Position numbers and translations under genes: made by a program
Notes under the pieces: model-generated
Told to the model about the DNA's origin: nothing
Databases searched by the model: none
The model's input: the letters and a program-made list of their open reading frames with translations, nothing else
In this document: one piece after another, positions 9,321 to 18,246 of the stretch
Layout of the letters: each line of letters begins with the position of its first letter
Position numbering within the stretch: the first letter of the stretch is position 1
Origin: Cellvibrio sp. 79
GTDB lineage: Bacteria; Pseudomonadota; Gammaproteobacteria; Pseudomonadales; Cellvibrionaceae
Length of the DNA stretch: 64,000 bases
Direction: 5' to 3'
Assembly: GCA_003056245.1 (NCBI GenBank)
Contig: MVDH01000001.1
Location: forward strand, 1,550,716 to 1,614,715

Positions 9321-9409
9321 ACGACTACTCCAACATTGATAGAGAGAAGGTTTGGCGTCGGTTCCCGCAAAGGGAGGATTTTGACCCGCGCTATTTACCA
9401 TAGCCCATT

Positions 9410-9456
9410 AAAAAAAAAAAGAAAAATCTTCAATGAGCAACAAGATTTTTCTTTTT
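9410..9456 (-). terminator. A/T-only long hairpin in the divergent leader region
   Basis: Arms at 9416-9430 (aaaaagaaaaatctt) and 9442-9456 (aagatttttcttttt) pair perfectly over 15 bases around an 11-base loop. On the minus strand the stem is followed by a long T-run, so it has terminator form, yet it stands about 90 bases upstream of the PA3496-like start codon. It may be a leader attenuator or a terminator for unseen upstream transcription. Confidence 0.5.
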
Positions 9457-9553
9457 ACCTTTGCTCCTAACTGGAGTACAAAGCGCGCTTTTGGTGCTTT
9501 GTTTATTGATGGGTTATTGCCCTTTTGTCCATTCGTTTTCAGGAGTTTTACCT

Positions 9554-10018
9554 GTGGCCATTAAACAACCGGAAATTATCGGCTGGCGTGAATGGGTTGG
9601 TTTGCCGGAATTGGGCATCACCCATATCAAAGCCAAGGTTGATACCGGCGCTAAAACCAGCGCTTTACATGCCTATTACGTTACGCCTTTTGAAAAGGAT
9701 GGCAAGCCCTGGGTGAAATTTGGGTTGCATCCCTTGCAAAAAGATAGTCTCACCTGCATTGAGTGCGAAGAACCGATTAAGGATATCCGCCCGGTGACAG
9801 ATTCCGGTGGCCACTGCGAAGAACGAGTGGTGATTGAAACCCGGCTGCTGATCAACGGCGTGTCCATGCCGATCGAGATTACCCTTACTGATCGCGAGAA
9901 TATGCGCTTTCGTATGTTGTTGGGGCGTAATGCGCTACGGCGGGGATTTCTGGTGGATAGTGGTAAGTCGTTCCTGTTAGGGGGTAATAAAGATCAACCC
10001 CTGATGCCCTGTATGTAA
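9554..10018 (+). CDS. RimB-like retropepsin-fold protease (ATP-dependent zinc protease family)
   Basis: The core reads [30 protein letters not shown] and [14 protein letters not shown]. The DTGA triad, in place of the DTG of aspartic proteases, defines this retropepsin-like family, which is annotated as putative ATP-dependent zinc protease. The gene stands just before rimK, as in pseudomonads, where the two products act together on the glutamate tail of ribosomal protein S6. I start at GTG 9554, which has AGGAG at 9541-9545, giving 154 residues, the usual family length. The frame is open back to a TTG at 9461 and would add a hydrophobic leader resembling a signal peptide, so an exported form cannot be fully excluded. 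Confidence 0.8.
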   Translation: MAIKQPEIIGWREWVGLPELGITHIKAKVDTGAKTSALHAYYVTPFEKDGKPWVKFGLHPLQKDSLTCIECEEPIKDIRPVTDSGGHCEERVVIETRLLINGVSMPIEITLTDRENMRFRMLLGRNALRRGFLVDSGKSFLLGGNKDQPLMPCM

Positions 10019-10064
10019 TTGGGCATCCACACTTTTATTCGGATTATTATTCGTCAGGGCTTAT

Positions 10065-10970
10065 ATGAAAATCGCTATTTTGTCGCGCAATCGCCGCCTC
10101 TATTCCACCAGCCGTTTGGTGGAGGCCTGTACCAAACGAGGTCATGAGGTGCGCGTGCTCGATATCCTTAAATGCTACATCGATATCGCTTCAGCCAGCC
10201 CTGCCATTTGGTATATGGGTGAGAAGCTGGAAGATTTTGACGCAGTAATCCCGCGCATCGGCGCATCGGTAACGCACTACGGATTGGCGGTAATTCGCCA
10301 GTTTGAAATGATGGGAGTTTATTCCCTGACAGAATCCATCGCACTGGGACGTTCGCGCGACAAGCTACGCGCACTGCAACTGCTGTCGCGCAAGGGAATT
10401 GGCCTGCCTAAAACCAGCTTTGCGTACAACGTGCATGACGCCAAAGAGCTGATCAAGCTCGTTGGGGGTACGCCATTAGTGCTCAAGTTATGCGAGGGTA
10501 CCCAAGGGCGAGGAATCGTCCTCGCTGAAACCCAAAAGGCCGCTGAAAGTGTTATTGAAGCCTTTCGTGAGCTGCGTGCTGAATTTCTGGTGCAGGAATT
10601 TATCAAAGAGGCTAACGGGAGCGATATTCGCTGTTTTGTTATCGGCGATAAAATTGTTGCGGCGATGGAACGTACGGCGCAGGAAGGAGAGTTCCGTTCC
10701 AATCTGCACCGTGGCGGTACTGCAAAGGTCACCAAGCTTTCTCCCACAGAAAGACGCACTGCTATCAAAGCGGCGCAAACGATGGGTTTGCATGTGGCGG
10801 GTGTGGATTTATTGCGCTCGGCGCGCGGTCCGTTGGTAATGGAAGTTAATTCCTCACCAGGCCTGGAGGGGATAGAAGGCGCAACTAATAAAGACATCGC
10901 CGATGCGATTGTGGCTTTTGTTGAAGAGAATGCGCGCCCCAATGCCAATAAAAGTCGTGGCAAAGGTTAA
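10065..10970 (+). CDS. rimK: Ribosomal protein S6 glutamate ligase RimK
   Basis: The 301-residue product begins [21 protein letters not shown] and shows the full ATP-grasp arrangement: ATP-binding lysine in [19 protein letters not shown], the [19 protein letters not shown] segment, and metal-binding [16 protein letters not shown] near the C-terminus. RimK adds glutamate residues to the C-terminus of S6 and in pseudomonads this tunes translation. It follows the RimB-like gene by 46 bases and is probably co-transcribed with it. It ends at a perfect bidirectional terminator. Confidence 0.95.
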   Translation: MKIAILSRNRRLYSTSRLVEACTKRGHEVRVLDILKCYIDIASASPAIWYMGEKLEDFDAVIPRIGASVTHYGLAVIRQFEMMGVYSLTESIALGRSRDKLRALQLLSRKGIGLPKTSFAYNVHDAKELIKLVGGTPLVLKLCEGTQGRGIVLAETQKAAESVIEAFRELRAEFLVQEFIKEANGSDIRCFVIGDKIVAAMERTAQEGEFRSNLHRGGTAKVTKLSPTERRTAIKAAQTMGLHVAGVDLLRSARGPLVMEVNSSPGLEGIEGATNKDIADAIVAFVEENARPNANKSRGKG

Positions 10971-11001
10971 TTCATAGAAAAACTGTGTAGACGACGGAAT
11001 T

Positions 11002-11030
11002 AAAAATGGGAGCCCTAGGCTCCCATTTTT
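11002..11030. terminator. Bidirectional terminator between rimK and the GGDEF-EAL gene
   Basis: A perfect palindrome: aaaaatgggagcc, 3-base loop, ggctcccattttt. Its right arm contains the stop codon of the minus-strand GGDEF-EAL gene, so the coding end is part of the stem. Confidence 0.9.
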
Positions 11031-13333
11031 ACATGCGGTTCCAGCTGGACCACTGTGCCATCGAAATAGAAGCGCCCATTGCGGAAATGGTTTTCCAATT
11101 GCTTGGCGGTCATGGGTTTGGAGTAGAGAAACCCTTGTGCCTGATCGCAACCCATCTCACGCAGCCATTCGGCTTGTGGTTCGGTTTCCACGCCTTCCGC
11201 GACTACACGCATTTGCATGTTGTGAGCGAGGCCGATGATGGATTTCGCAATTGCCGCATCGTTATGGTCGTCGTGTATATCGTTAATGAAGCTGCGATCG
11301 ATTTTGAGCTTCTGGATTGGGAAGCGCTGCAAATAGGCGAGGGAAGAGTAGCCGGTGCCGAAATCGTCGATTGCTAAAAACATCCCCATTTGGTTGAGCT
11401 GGTTGAGTTGGTTGATAGTTTCACCTGCGTGCTCCATCGCACAACTTTCAGTAATTTCCAGTTCGAGATGCTTTGCTTCCAATCCGGTTTCTTTAAGGAT
11501 TGCTTCCACTTTGCCGGGGAAGTTTTTCTGGCGGAATTGGCGTGGCGACAGGTTAACAGCCACTTTGCCTACGCGTTTACCGACATCCAGCCAGGCTTTT
11601 TGCTGACGACAAGCTTCACGCAACACCCACTCGCCAATCGGCACAATCAAGCCGGTTTCTTCTGCCAACGGAATAAAATGAGCCGGGGATACCAGGCCTC
11701 GATCCGGATGTTGCCAGCGCACTAGCGCTTCTACACCCATCATCTCGCCGGTTTGCAGATCAACTTGGGGTTGGTAATACAACGTTAATTGTTGCTGCTC
11801 AACGGCGCGGCGCAAATCGTTTTCCAGCAGTAAATAATTCACCGCCGTGGCATTCATACCTTTGGTGTAGAACTGGCAATTATTTTTGCCGGCTTCTTTC
11901 GCTTTATACATAGCGATGTCAGCGTTCTTCAGTAGTTCATCGGTATCAGCGCCATCTTCCGGAAAAATACTCACGCCGATACTGACCGTAGTGGTTAGTG
12001 TATGGCCACTAATTTCCAGTGGGCGGGAAAGTGTGCTCAATAATTTATTAGCGACGAAAACTACATCTTCAGTGTCGTGGATGCCTTCCAGTACCACTAC
12101 AAATTCATCGCCGCCTAAACGGGCGACGGTATCCATATCGCGCACGCCTTCATTCAGGCGCATTGCGATAGCTTTCAGCAGGACATCGCCCGCATCGTGA
12201 CCAAGGCTGTCATTGATAATTTTAAAACGGTCAATATCCAACAGCATTAGCGCAACTTTGGAGTCGCTGCGGCGCGCGCGCGCAAGGCCGTGATAGATGC
12301 GATCATAAAACAATGAGCGATTGGGTAACGAGGTCAGTGAATCATGGAAGGCCATGTAATTCAGGCGCGATTGCTGTTCGCGCAGGGCATTTTCGGCCAG
12401 TTTGCGTTCGGAAATGTCGGTACCAATCGTACAAACACCAAACACATTATTCTCTTTATTGCGCAGCGGGAATTTCACCATCAAGTAAGTATGCTGGCTG
12501 CCATCTTTATGCATTAAATCCAATTCAACTTCATAGGTCTGTTGCTTGGCTTTCGTAGCCGCATCAATTTCCCACATGGATTGCGCAACGTCTTTCGGAT
12601 AGACATCAAACACATTTTTGCCAACAAACCCCGACTCATCGATGTTGGCCATTTGTTTAAAGTGCTCACTCGCGAGCACCACATTGCCATCCAGGTCTTT
12701 AACCGAAATTAATGCAGGTGAATAACGCAAGATCGCATTGAGGTAGGTTTCGCTAGCCCACAATGCTTGCTCGGCGACACGGAAACGTTCAGCCTGCTCT
12801 TCGTGATGCCACATGTCGATTACCTGCCGCACGAGCAGGGAGCTGAAAGTCCAAACGGTGTCGAGTTCACTCACGGTTTTTTGCAGAAATGGCAATTCGT
12901 GGGTGGACTCCATATAAAACACAGCGATGGTTTTATTTTTTTCCTGGATTGGATGCAGGCAACAGGAATTGGTGCCTTTCTGGATAAACATGACACCGAG
13001 TTGATCGATAGCGTGTTTATTGAGTGCACACGATTGGCCGGAGTCGAACACCTGATGAATATATTGATGGGGTAAATAATTCAAGCGGCTAAGTGACGTG
13101 GCAATACCATTGACCATTGGCTCATGGGTGCCGGAAGACGCAATTGCTTCTACATATAAATGACTATCGCGTTCAACAATAAGCACTGCGCGGCTAATGG
13201 TTTCCTTGGCAATGACCAATTTAACCAGCCGCTCGGCGATTTGCTTATGATTTAAATCTGTAAAAAGTTGCTGAAACTTTTTAATTAATTCTATGGCAGT
13301 ATTCTTTGACTGCACTGCTTCATTGTTTTGCAT
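11015..13333 (-). CDS. Cyclic di-GMP signalling protein, GAF-PAS-GGDEF-EAL
   Basis: This is a 772-residue soluble protein. Residues 1-180 look like a GAF-type sensor. Residues 195-315 are a PAS/PAC unit (ILRYSPALISVKDLDGNVVL, then VFGVCTIGTDISERK). The GGDEF domain has an intact active site (ARLGGDEFVVV) and RxxD inhibitory site (RDMD). The EAL domain has EALVRWQHP, the DDFGTGYSSLAYL loop and KIDRSFI, all consistent with active phosphodiesterase. Both catalytic halves appear intact, so the net direction depends on the sensor domains. No membrane segment is seen. Monocistronic, convergent with rimK. Confidence 0.93.
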   Translation of the reverse strand: MQNNEAVQSKNTAIELIKKFQQLFTDLNHKQIAERLVKLVIAKETISRAVLIVERDSHLYVEAIASSGTHEPMVNGIATSLSRLNYLPHQYIHQVFDSGQSCALNKHAIDQLGVMFIQKGTNSCCLHPIQEKNKTIAVFYMESTHELPFLQKTVSELDTVWTFSSLLVRQVIDMWHHEEQAERFRVAEQALWASETYLNAILRYSPALISVKDLDGNVVLASEHFKQMANIDESGFVGKNVFDVYPKDVAQSMWEIDAATKAKQQTYEVELDLMHKDGSQHTYLMVKFPLRNKENNVFGVCTIGTDISERKLAENALREQQSRLNYMAFHDSLTSLPNRSLFYDRIYHGLARARRSDSKVALMLLDIDRFKIINDSLGHDAGDVLLKAIAMRLNEGVRDMDTVARLGGDEFVVVLEGIHDTEDVVFVANKLLSTLSRPLEISGHTLTTTVSIGVSIFPEDGADTDELLKNADIAMYKAKEAGKNNCQFYTKGMNATAVNYLLLENDLRRAVEQQQLTLYYQPQVDLQTGEMMGVEALVRWQHPDRGLVSPAHFIPLAEETGLIVPIGEWVLREACRQQKAWLDVGKRVGKVAVNLSPRQFRQKNFPGKVEAILKETGLEAKHLELEITESCAMEHAGETINQLNQLNQMGMFLAIDDFGTGYSSLAYLQRFPIQKLKIDRSFINDIHDDHNDAAIAKSIIGLAHNMQMRVVAEGVETEPQAEWLREMGCDQAQGFLYSKPMTAKQLENHFRNGRFYFDGTVVQLEPHVKMGA

Positions 13334-13712
13334 AGTCGCTCAATTTGGGTGATCGTCTCGCCAGAGGTACATTAACACTTAACCTGCGGCCACTCTTCCG
13401 GGGCCTGTTGTATCCCAAATTTTTCATTCGAGCCGCACTTTACCTTAAAAAAAGCGGTTAGAGCTTTTTTTTATGAGAAATAAGGCGGAAATCTGCACCC
13501 GGAATAAATCCTGAACAATGTGTCACAACTGAAGTCACATCAGTGTTTCGAAAATTCCCATCGAAAACTAACTTTACCTATAAGGGATGAAATTTGTGCC
13601 ATGAATATGCTTTCATAGAGTGAGGAAAAAGCGGCTAGGCGCTGCAATTCGCATTTAAAAGGCGTTGAACTAAAATGAGATCATTGATTAGCTGATTTAT
13701 CGGGAGTCGGTA
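13334..13712. other. Intergenic region between divergent genes
   Basis: About 380 bases between the GGDEF-EAL start (minus) and the STAS gene (plus). It contains a short A7-GC / GC-T8 hairpin at 13447-13472, which has terminator form in both directions, but no transcript end is expected there. Promoters for both genes must lie here. Confidence 0.45.
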
Positions 13713-14411
13713 ATGCGTCATCAGGTTCCATTCGTGGGTGAGCGTAAGGTTGTTCGGGCCGATGATGATCAGGCGCGGGCAAAGCGCACTAGCGGGCGGG
13801 TAATTGATGATGTTGTGGGTGATGGTTTAACCGCTAGCAGTTGGGAAGATGTTGTTCCGGCAGGATGGAATGATAAGTCGCAACCTAAAAAAAACTCCAA
13901 AGCAGAACAAGCTCGTGGTGCTGTCTCCGTACCCAAACCCCATGTCCCTATTAAATCTGGTGGACCTCTCAAGTCGGGTGAAAAATCATTGTCATCCGGA
14001 GTAGCGCCCAAGCCAGCATCGGCTATTAAAACCAGTGGTGCTTATTCGGGCGCGGTTACTTTTTCCGACTCGGCAAGCCTGGACTGGATTTCAATTAATA
14101 ATGGCCGTGGTTTGCGTGTGAATATTTACGGCAGTATTGACCATGGTTTGCGCAAGGAATGGAGTCGTTTATTAAACGATGCGGAAAGCAATAATGTTCA
14201 TGAGTTTGAATTTAATCTCCATGAAACACCTGCGCTTAGTTTGACCGGTCTGGGTATGTTGTTACTATTTAAAGAGCGAAAAGGTTCGGGGCGTGAGCAA
14301 ATTACGTTGTGCAATTGCAATAAAGAGGTTGAGCAATTGTTGAAGTGGTCGGGGATGGATAAATATTTTTTAATTCAGGGCAGTGTATCCACAGGTGAAT
14401 TGCATGGTTAA
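13713..14411 (+). CDS. Protein with C-terminal STAS domain
   Basis: In this 232-residue product the first 110 residues are charged and low-complexity (many Lys, Pro, Ser), probably disordered. The last 110 residues show an anti-sigma-antagonist-like fold: VNIYGSIDHGLRKEWSRLL, FEFNLHETPALSLTGLGMLLLFKER, then EQITLCNCNKEVEQLLKWSGMDKYF. This is the STAS pattern of SpoIIAA-like proteins, with a serine-threonine pair where phosphorylation occurs in relatives. It probably acts in a partner-switch or signalling relay. No kinase or phosphatase partner lies next to it; the neighbouring c-di-GMP gene is divergent. Confidence 0.75.
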   Translation: MRHQVPFVGERKVVRADDDQARAKRTSGRVIDDVVGDGLTASSWEDVVPAGWNDKSQPKKNSKAEQARGAVSVPKPHVPIKSGGPLKSGEKSLSSGVAPKPASAIKTSGAYSGAVTFSDSASLDWISINNGRGLRVNIYGSIDHGLRKEWSRLLNDAESNNVHEFEFNLHETPALSLTGLGMLLLFKERKGSGREQITLCNCNKEVEQLLKWSGMDKYFLIQGSVSTGELHG

Positions 14412-14430
14412 AAAAATCCATTTCACAAGA

Positions 14431-14463
14431 AAAAATAGCCCGCAATTGCGGGCTATTTTTTTG
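14431..14463. terminator. Bidirectional terminator between STAS gene and hisC
   Basis: aaaaatagcccgcaa pairs with ttgcgggctattttt, with almost no loop beyond the central bases, and a T-run on both strands. Confidence 0.88.
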
Positions 14464-14480
14464 TTGTTTTTTTACAAGAT

Positions 14481-15536
14481 TTATTTGTATGTTTTCAGTG
14501 CGTCGATCAATGCTTGCATTTGCGCATCGGTACCTATGGTGATGCGCAAAAACTGATTGATGCGCGGTTTATTAAAATAACGCACCAGAATTTTATTATC
14601 GCGTAAATATTGCGCCACCTCTGCGGCATTCTTTCCAACTGGTTCCGCGAACACAAAATTTGCTTGCGAGGGTAAAACGTTAAAACCCAATTTTTCCAGC
14701 TCGGCAACTGTCCAATCGCGCGTAGCAATAATTTTATCGCGGCAGGTTTTGAAATAAGTGTCGTCTTCAAATGCGACAATTGTTGCTGCTTCCGCAATGC
14801 GATCAATCGGATAAGAGTTAAATGAATTTTTAACGCGATCAAGCGCATCGATTAAATCTTTGTGTCCTATCGCCAGACCTACGCGCATACCGGCAAGTGA
14901 GCGGGATTTTGACAGTGTTTGAACTACTAATAAGTTGGGATATCTGTTTACCAATGCAATTGCGGTTTCCCCTCCAAAATCCACATAAGCTTCATCCACA
15001 ACAACCACTGATTCGGTGTTTTTTTGCAGCAGTGCTTCTATCTCGGCAAGTGGTTTACCGATGGCAGTGGGGGCATTCGGGTTAGGAAAAATAATACCGC
15101 CGTTATCAAGCGCGTAATCGGCAAAATTAATGGTGTAATCGGCGCGCAATGGAATTGTTTTTTCTTCGATACCAAAAAGTTTGCAATACACCGGATAAAA
15201 GCTGTAGCTGATATCAGGAAACAATAATGGTTTGCCCTGTTGGAAAAATGCCATGAATAACAGCGCAAGAACTTCATCGGAACCGTTGCCGACAAATACT
15301 TGTTCACTGGTTACGTTGTAGTAACTGGCGATGGTGTTTTTCAGTTTTTTGGAGTTTGGGTCCGGATAAAGGCGCAAGCGGTCGATGGCGTCATGGGTGA
15401 TTAAATCAATTACCCGTGGTGAGGGCGGGTAGGGGCTCTCGTTGGTATTTAATTTAATTAACCCATCAATTTGTGGCTGCTCACCGGGCACATAAGGCTC
15501 CAGCTCGCGCACCACAGGACTCCAGAACTTCGACAT
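14481..15536 (-). CDS. hisC: Histidinol-phosphate aminotransferase
   Basis: The 351-residue class I/II PLP aminotransferase opens with the HisC pattern ([29 protein letters not shown]). It has GNGSDEVL, the [11 protein letters not shown] substrate segment, the VVDEAYVDF aspartate and the PLP lysine in [19 protein letters not shown]. It converts imidazole-acetol phosphate and glutamate to histidinol phosphate in histidine synthesis. The ATG at 15534-15536 has GGAG nine bases upstream. It stands apart from other his genes, as second or stand-alone hisC copies often do, so it could also act on aromatic amino acids. Confidence 0.9.
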   Translation of the reverse strand: MSKFWSPVVRELEPYVPGEQPQIDGLIKLNTNESPYPPSPRVIDLITHDAIDRLRLYPDPNSKKLKNTIASYYNVTSEQVFVGNGSDEVLALLFMAFFQQGKPLLFPDISYSFYPVYCKLFGIEEKTIPLRADYTINFADYALDNGGIIFPNPNAPTAIGKPLAEIEALLQKNTESVVVVDEAYVDFGGETAIALVNRYPNLLVVQTLSKSRSLAGMRVGLAIGHKDLIDALDRVKNSFNSYPIDRIAEAATIVAFEDDTYFKTCRDKIIATRDWTVAELEKLGFNVLPSQANFVFAEPVGKNAAEVAQYLRDNKILVRYFNKPRINQFLRITIGTDAQMQALIDALKTYK

Positions 15537-15599
15537 GGCCGCTCCTCAGCGAATGACTGTAAAAAAAGAGCGAGCAGTATACGCGTTGCCAACGCCGGG

Positions 15600-16868
15600 T
15601 CACACCCAGCGTTTTAATAAAATACTGGCGTTCACACCACCAAAACCAAAACCGTTGGAAATCGCATAATCGATAGTCGCAGGGCGCGCTTGTCCATGCA
15701 CTATATCGACCCCGTTTGCGTCGTCATCCGGATTTTCCAGGTTTAACGTCGGAGGGATAATTTGGTCGCGCAATGCCAGTGCGGTGAAAATGGTTTCGAT
15801 ACCTCCAGCAGCGCCCAGCAAATGTCCGGTCGCGGATTTGGTGGAGGTGACTGCAATACTGTTATTACTACCAAATACGCGCTTAACGGCCGCAAGCTCT
15901 CCCTTATCACCCACCGGAGTTGACGTGGCGTGCGCATTCAAATGCTGGATTTGATCAGGTGCAATGCGAGCCTGTTTAATGGCGTGCTCCATCGCGCGTT
16001 TTGCACCATCGCCATCTTCCGGGCCGGACGTCAGATGATAAGCATCGGCACTGGTGCCGTAACCGACAATCTCGGCGATAGGTTGCGCACCGCGCGCCAA
16101 AGCGTGCTCAAGTGATTCGATCACCAAAATACCTGCGCCTTCACCCATCACGAAACCATCACGGTCGCGGTCAAATGGGCGGGATGCTTGTTCCGGCGTA
16201 TCGCCGAAATCTGTTGAAAGAGCACGTGCTGCTGCAAATCCGCCAAGGCTGACGGCATGGATGGTGGCTTCTGCTCCTCCACAAATTGCTACGTCGGCTT
16301 CACCGCTACGAATCAAGCGCGCGGCATCACCAATCGCTTGTACACCTGCCGCACAGGCAGTTACCGGCGCTCCCAAAGGTCCTTTAAATCCGTAATTTAT
16401 AGAAACATGCCCGGCCGCTAGATTGACGAGGAATGAAGGAATCGTGAAGGGTGATAACTTGCGGGCACCGCGTGCATCCATGGTACGAACGGCATCAGCG
16501 ATAGCCGGGAAACCACCAACGCCTGAGGCGATGATAGTTGCTGTGCACTCGCGTTGTTCATCGGTTTCCGGTACCCACTGTGCTTGTTTAATGGCTTCAT
16601 CCGCGGCGATCAACGCGAACAAAATAAAGCGATCCATCTTACGCTGGTCTTTGGGGGAAACTATTTCATCCGGATTTAACCCGCCAACCGGATCTTCCGC
16701 AAGTGAGGGAACCACCCCGCCCACCTTTACCTGAAGCTCCCCCACAATTTCATCATCCAGGCGGCGTATGCCGGATTTTCCAGCTAACAGTTGTCGCCAT
16801 ACATGTTCTACTCCACAGCCCAGGGGCGATGCTATACCCATGCCGGTGATAACGATGCGTGTATTCAT
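15600..16868 (-). CDS. 3-oxoacyl-ACP synthase, FabF (KAS II) type
   Basis: The 422-residue thiolase-fold condensing enzyme begins MNTRIVITGMGIASPLGCG. It has the nucleophile in VTACAAGVQAIGDAARLI and both histidines (LNAHATSTPVGDKGE and SATGHLLGAAGG), giving the C-H-H triad. It would extend acyl-ACP with malonyl-ACP. No acyl carrier protein, FabD or FabG gene is nearby, so this is a stand-alone second FabF-like enzyme, perhaps for membrane adjustment or a specialised lipid. The ATG at 16866-16868 is chosen because GGAG lies 6 bases before it; a start four codons earlier lacks a site. A divergent TetR regulator next door probably controls it. Confidence 0.88.
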   Translation of the reverse strand: MNTRIVITGMGIASPLGCGVEHVWRQLLAGKSGIRRLDDEIVGELQVKVGGVVPSLAEDPVGGLNPDEIVSPKDQRKMDRFILFALIAADEAIKQAQWVPETDEQRECTATIIASGVGGFPAIADAVRTMDARGARKLSPFTIPSFLVNLAAGHVSINYGFKGPLGAPVTACAAGVQAIGDAARLIRSGEADVAICGGAEATIHAVSLGGFAAARALSTDFGDTPEQASRPFDRDRDGFVMGEGAGILVIESLEHALARGAQPIAEIVGYGTSADAYHLTSGPEDGDGAKRAMEHAIKQARIAPDQIQHLNAHATSTPVGDKGELAAVKRVFGSNNSIAVTSTKSATGHLLGAAGGIETIFTALALRDQIIPPTLNLENPDDDANGVDIVHGQARPATIDYAISNGFGFGGVNASILLKRWV

Positions 16869-16951
16869 TGGGGGCTCCATATTTTTTACATGATGGCTAT
16901 AATGTATAAAATTATATGATGGGTGTCATGTATACTGTCAAACACTATTTG

Positions 16952-16967
16952 GTCATAGCTGTATGAC
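16952..16967. promoter_or_regulatory. Candidate TetR-type operator
   Basis: GTCATA, 4 bases, TATGAC: a perfect inverted repeat in the gap between the divergent FabF-like and TetR genes. A weaker palindrome (TATGA, 6 bases, TCATG) lies at about 16915-16930. TetR regulators usually bind such sites beside their own gene. Confidence 0.55.
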
Positions 16968-17004
16968 ATTCATGTTGAATATTGATTCGCAGGCTGGAGT
17001 AACA

Positions 17005-17592
17005 ATGAGAGTAAGCAGAGAACAAGCAGCAGAAAATCGCGGAAAAATTTTGCACACGGCGGCGCAATTGTTTCGCGAAAAAGGTTTCGATGGGATTGGT
17101 ATCGCGGATTTGATGAAAAAAGTGGGTTTAACCCATGGCGGTTTTTACGGTCACTTTTCTTCAAAAGAAGATTTAATGGTACAAACCTGCGCTTATGCGG
17201 TAGACGAAATTCTGGAGCAGGGACAAGCAGTGCGCACTCAAACGCAAACGACGAGCGCTCAAACAAAAAGTGCCAAATATAAAGCATTTATTGCGCGTTA
17301 CTTATCAGCAGAGCATCGCGATAATCCCGGGCGTGGTTGTTTGATGGCTGCGTTGGGGGTGGATGCTGCGCGGCAATCACCGCTAATCAAACAAGCCTTT
17401 ACACAGAGTTTTAATCGCCTGCTTAATTCGCTGATGAATCTATTGCCCGCAACAAAAACGGAAGCTGCAAAGCGTGAACAAGCGTTGTTGACACTAGCGA
17501 GTTTGGTCGGAGCCCAGGTGATTGCGCGTGCAGTGGATGACCCGCAACTTTCTGAAGAAATATTGCGGGTGGTCAATAAAAATTTACACTAA
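17005..17592 (+). CDS. TetR/AcrR-family transcriptional regulator
   Basis: In this 195-residue product, residues 1-50 form the TetR helix-turn-helix (RGKILHTAAQLFREKGFDGIGIADLMKKVGLTHGGFYGHFSSKEDL), followed by an all-helical ligand domain. I start at ATG 17005, which has GGAG 5 bases before it, rather than at the earlier ATG 16963, which would run through the candidate operator and add 14 non-conserved residues. GGFYGHF with cysteine-free ligand domain resembles regulators of fatty-acid or efflux genes. It is divergent from the FabF-like gene and its tail overlaps the convergent isochorismatase gene by 9 bases. Confidence 0.88.
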   Translation: MRVSREQAAENRGKILHTAAQLFREKGFDGIGIADLMKKVGLTHGGFYGHFSSKEDLMVQTCAYAVDEILEQGQAVRTQTQTTSAQTKSAKYKAFIARYLSAEHRDNPGRGCLMAALGVDAARQSPLIKQAFTQSFNRLLNSLMNLLPATKTEAAKREQALLTLASLVGAQVIARAVDDPQLSEEILRVVNKNLH

Positions 17593-18183
17593 TAAATCAT
17601 CGACAGACTCAACGATAACTGCAAATGCGTCGCGCAACTCTGCCAATGCAACTTGCTTCACTATTTCTGCATCAATACGGTTGCCGACATGATCGAATAA
17701 ATCACGGCTGGTTGTTGCATTGGCGACAACTGTTGATTGATAGCCCAAATCCAGCGCCGCACGCGCTGTCGCTGAAACGCAAACATGGGTTGTGCAACCA
17801 GCGATAATTAATTGCTTGCGACCAGTGCGTGCAATGATTTCTTGCAAGTTTGTTCCTGCAAATGAATTGGGTAAATGTTTGATTACCACCGTTTCACCGT
17901 CACGCGCGGCAATATCGCTCAATTCAGCGTAGAAAGGCCCTTCACCATTAAATAGTAAATTGCCATCAGGTCCTTTATTCACAACATGGATTACCGGTGT
18001 TTTTTGTGCATGTGCACTCGCAATTAATTGTGCGGCACCGGTTACTGCTGCTTGCAAGTGTGGTAATGGCACTGAACCATCGAGATATTCGCGTTGCATA
18101 TCGATAATAATTACCACCGCTTCGCTCAAGCGTGCAGCGGCGTAATTAAAGCCAAATAATTCAATAAATGTTTTATCGCTCAT
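17584..18183 (-). CDS. Isochorismatase-family cysteine hydrolase
   Basis: The 199-residue product has the isochorismatase triad: Asp in VIIIDMQREYLDG, Lys in VVIKHLPNSFAGTNL and Cys in IIAGCTTHVCVSATARAALDLGY, with the usual cis-peptide region before the cysteine. Family members hydrolyse isochorismate, nicotinamide, ureidoacrylate or other amides. Nothing here fixes the substrate. It lies 63 bases downstream of the NAD(P)-binding gene on the same strand, and both are divergent from a LysR regulator, so a small regulated operon is likely. Its last codons overlap the end of the TetR gene. Confidence 0.88.
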   Translation of the reverse strand: MSDKTFIELFGFNYAAARLSEAVVIIIDMQREYLDGSVPLPHLQAAVTGAAQLIASAHAQKTPVIHVVNKGPDGNLLFNGEGPFYAELSDIAARDGETVVIKHLPNSFAGTNLQEIIARTGRKQLIIAGCTTHVCVSATARAALDLGYQSTVVANATTSRDLFDHVGNRIDAEIVKQVALAELRDAFAVIVESVDDLLV

Positions 18184-18202
18184 TGCCAGATTCCTTGTGT
18201 TG

Positions 18203-18233
18203 TTGCGGGGCGAAAATTTTCCCCCCCCCGCAA
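18203..18233. repeat. Intercistronic hairpin with C9 tract
   Basis: ttgcgggg at 18203-18210 pairs with ccccgcaa at 18226-18233. The right side includes nine consecutive C. It lies between the NAD(P)-binding gene and the isochorismatase gene and may lower expression of the second gene. The homopolymer is a possible slippage site. Confidence 0.55.
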
Positions 18234-18246
18234 TTACTACGATGGG

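Noticed and set aside
13447..13472. A7-GC/GC-T8 hairpin as a terminator
   Set aside because: It lies between divergent starts, the stem is only two G/C pairs plus A/T, and no transcript is expected to end there.
16963..17004. Earlier ATG for the TetR gene
   Set aside because: It lies inside the palindromic operator candidate and lacks a ribosome site; ATG 17005 has GGAG.
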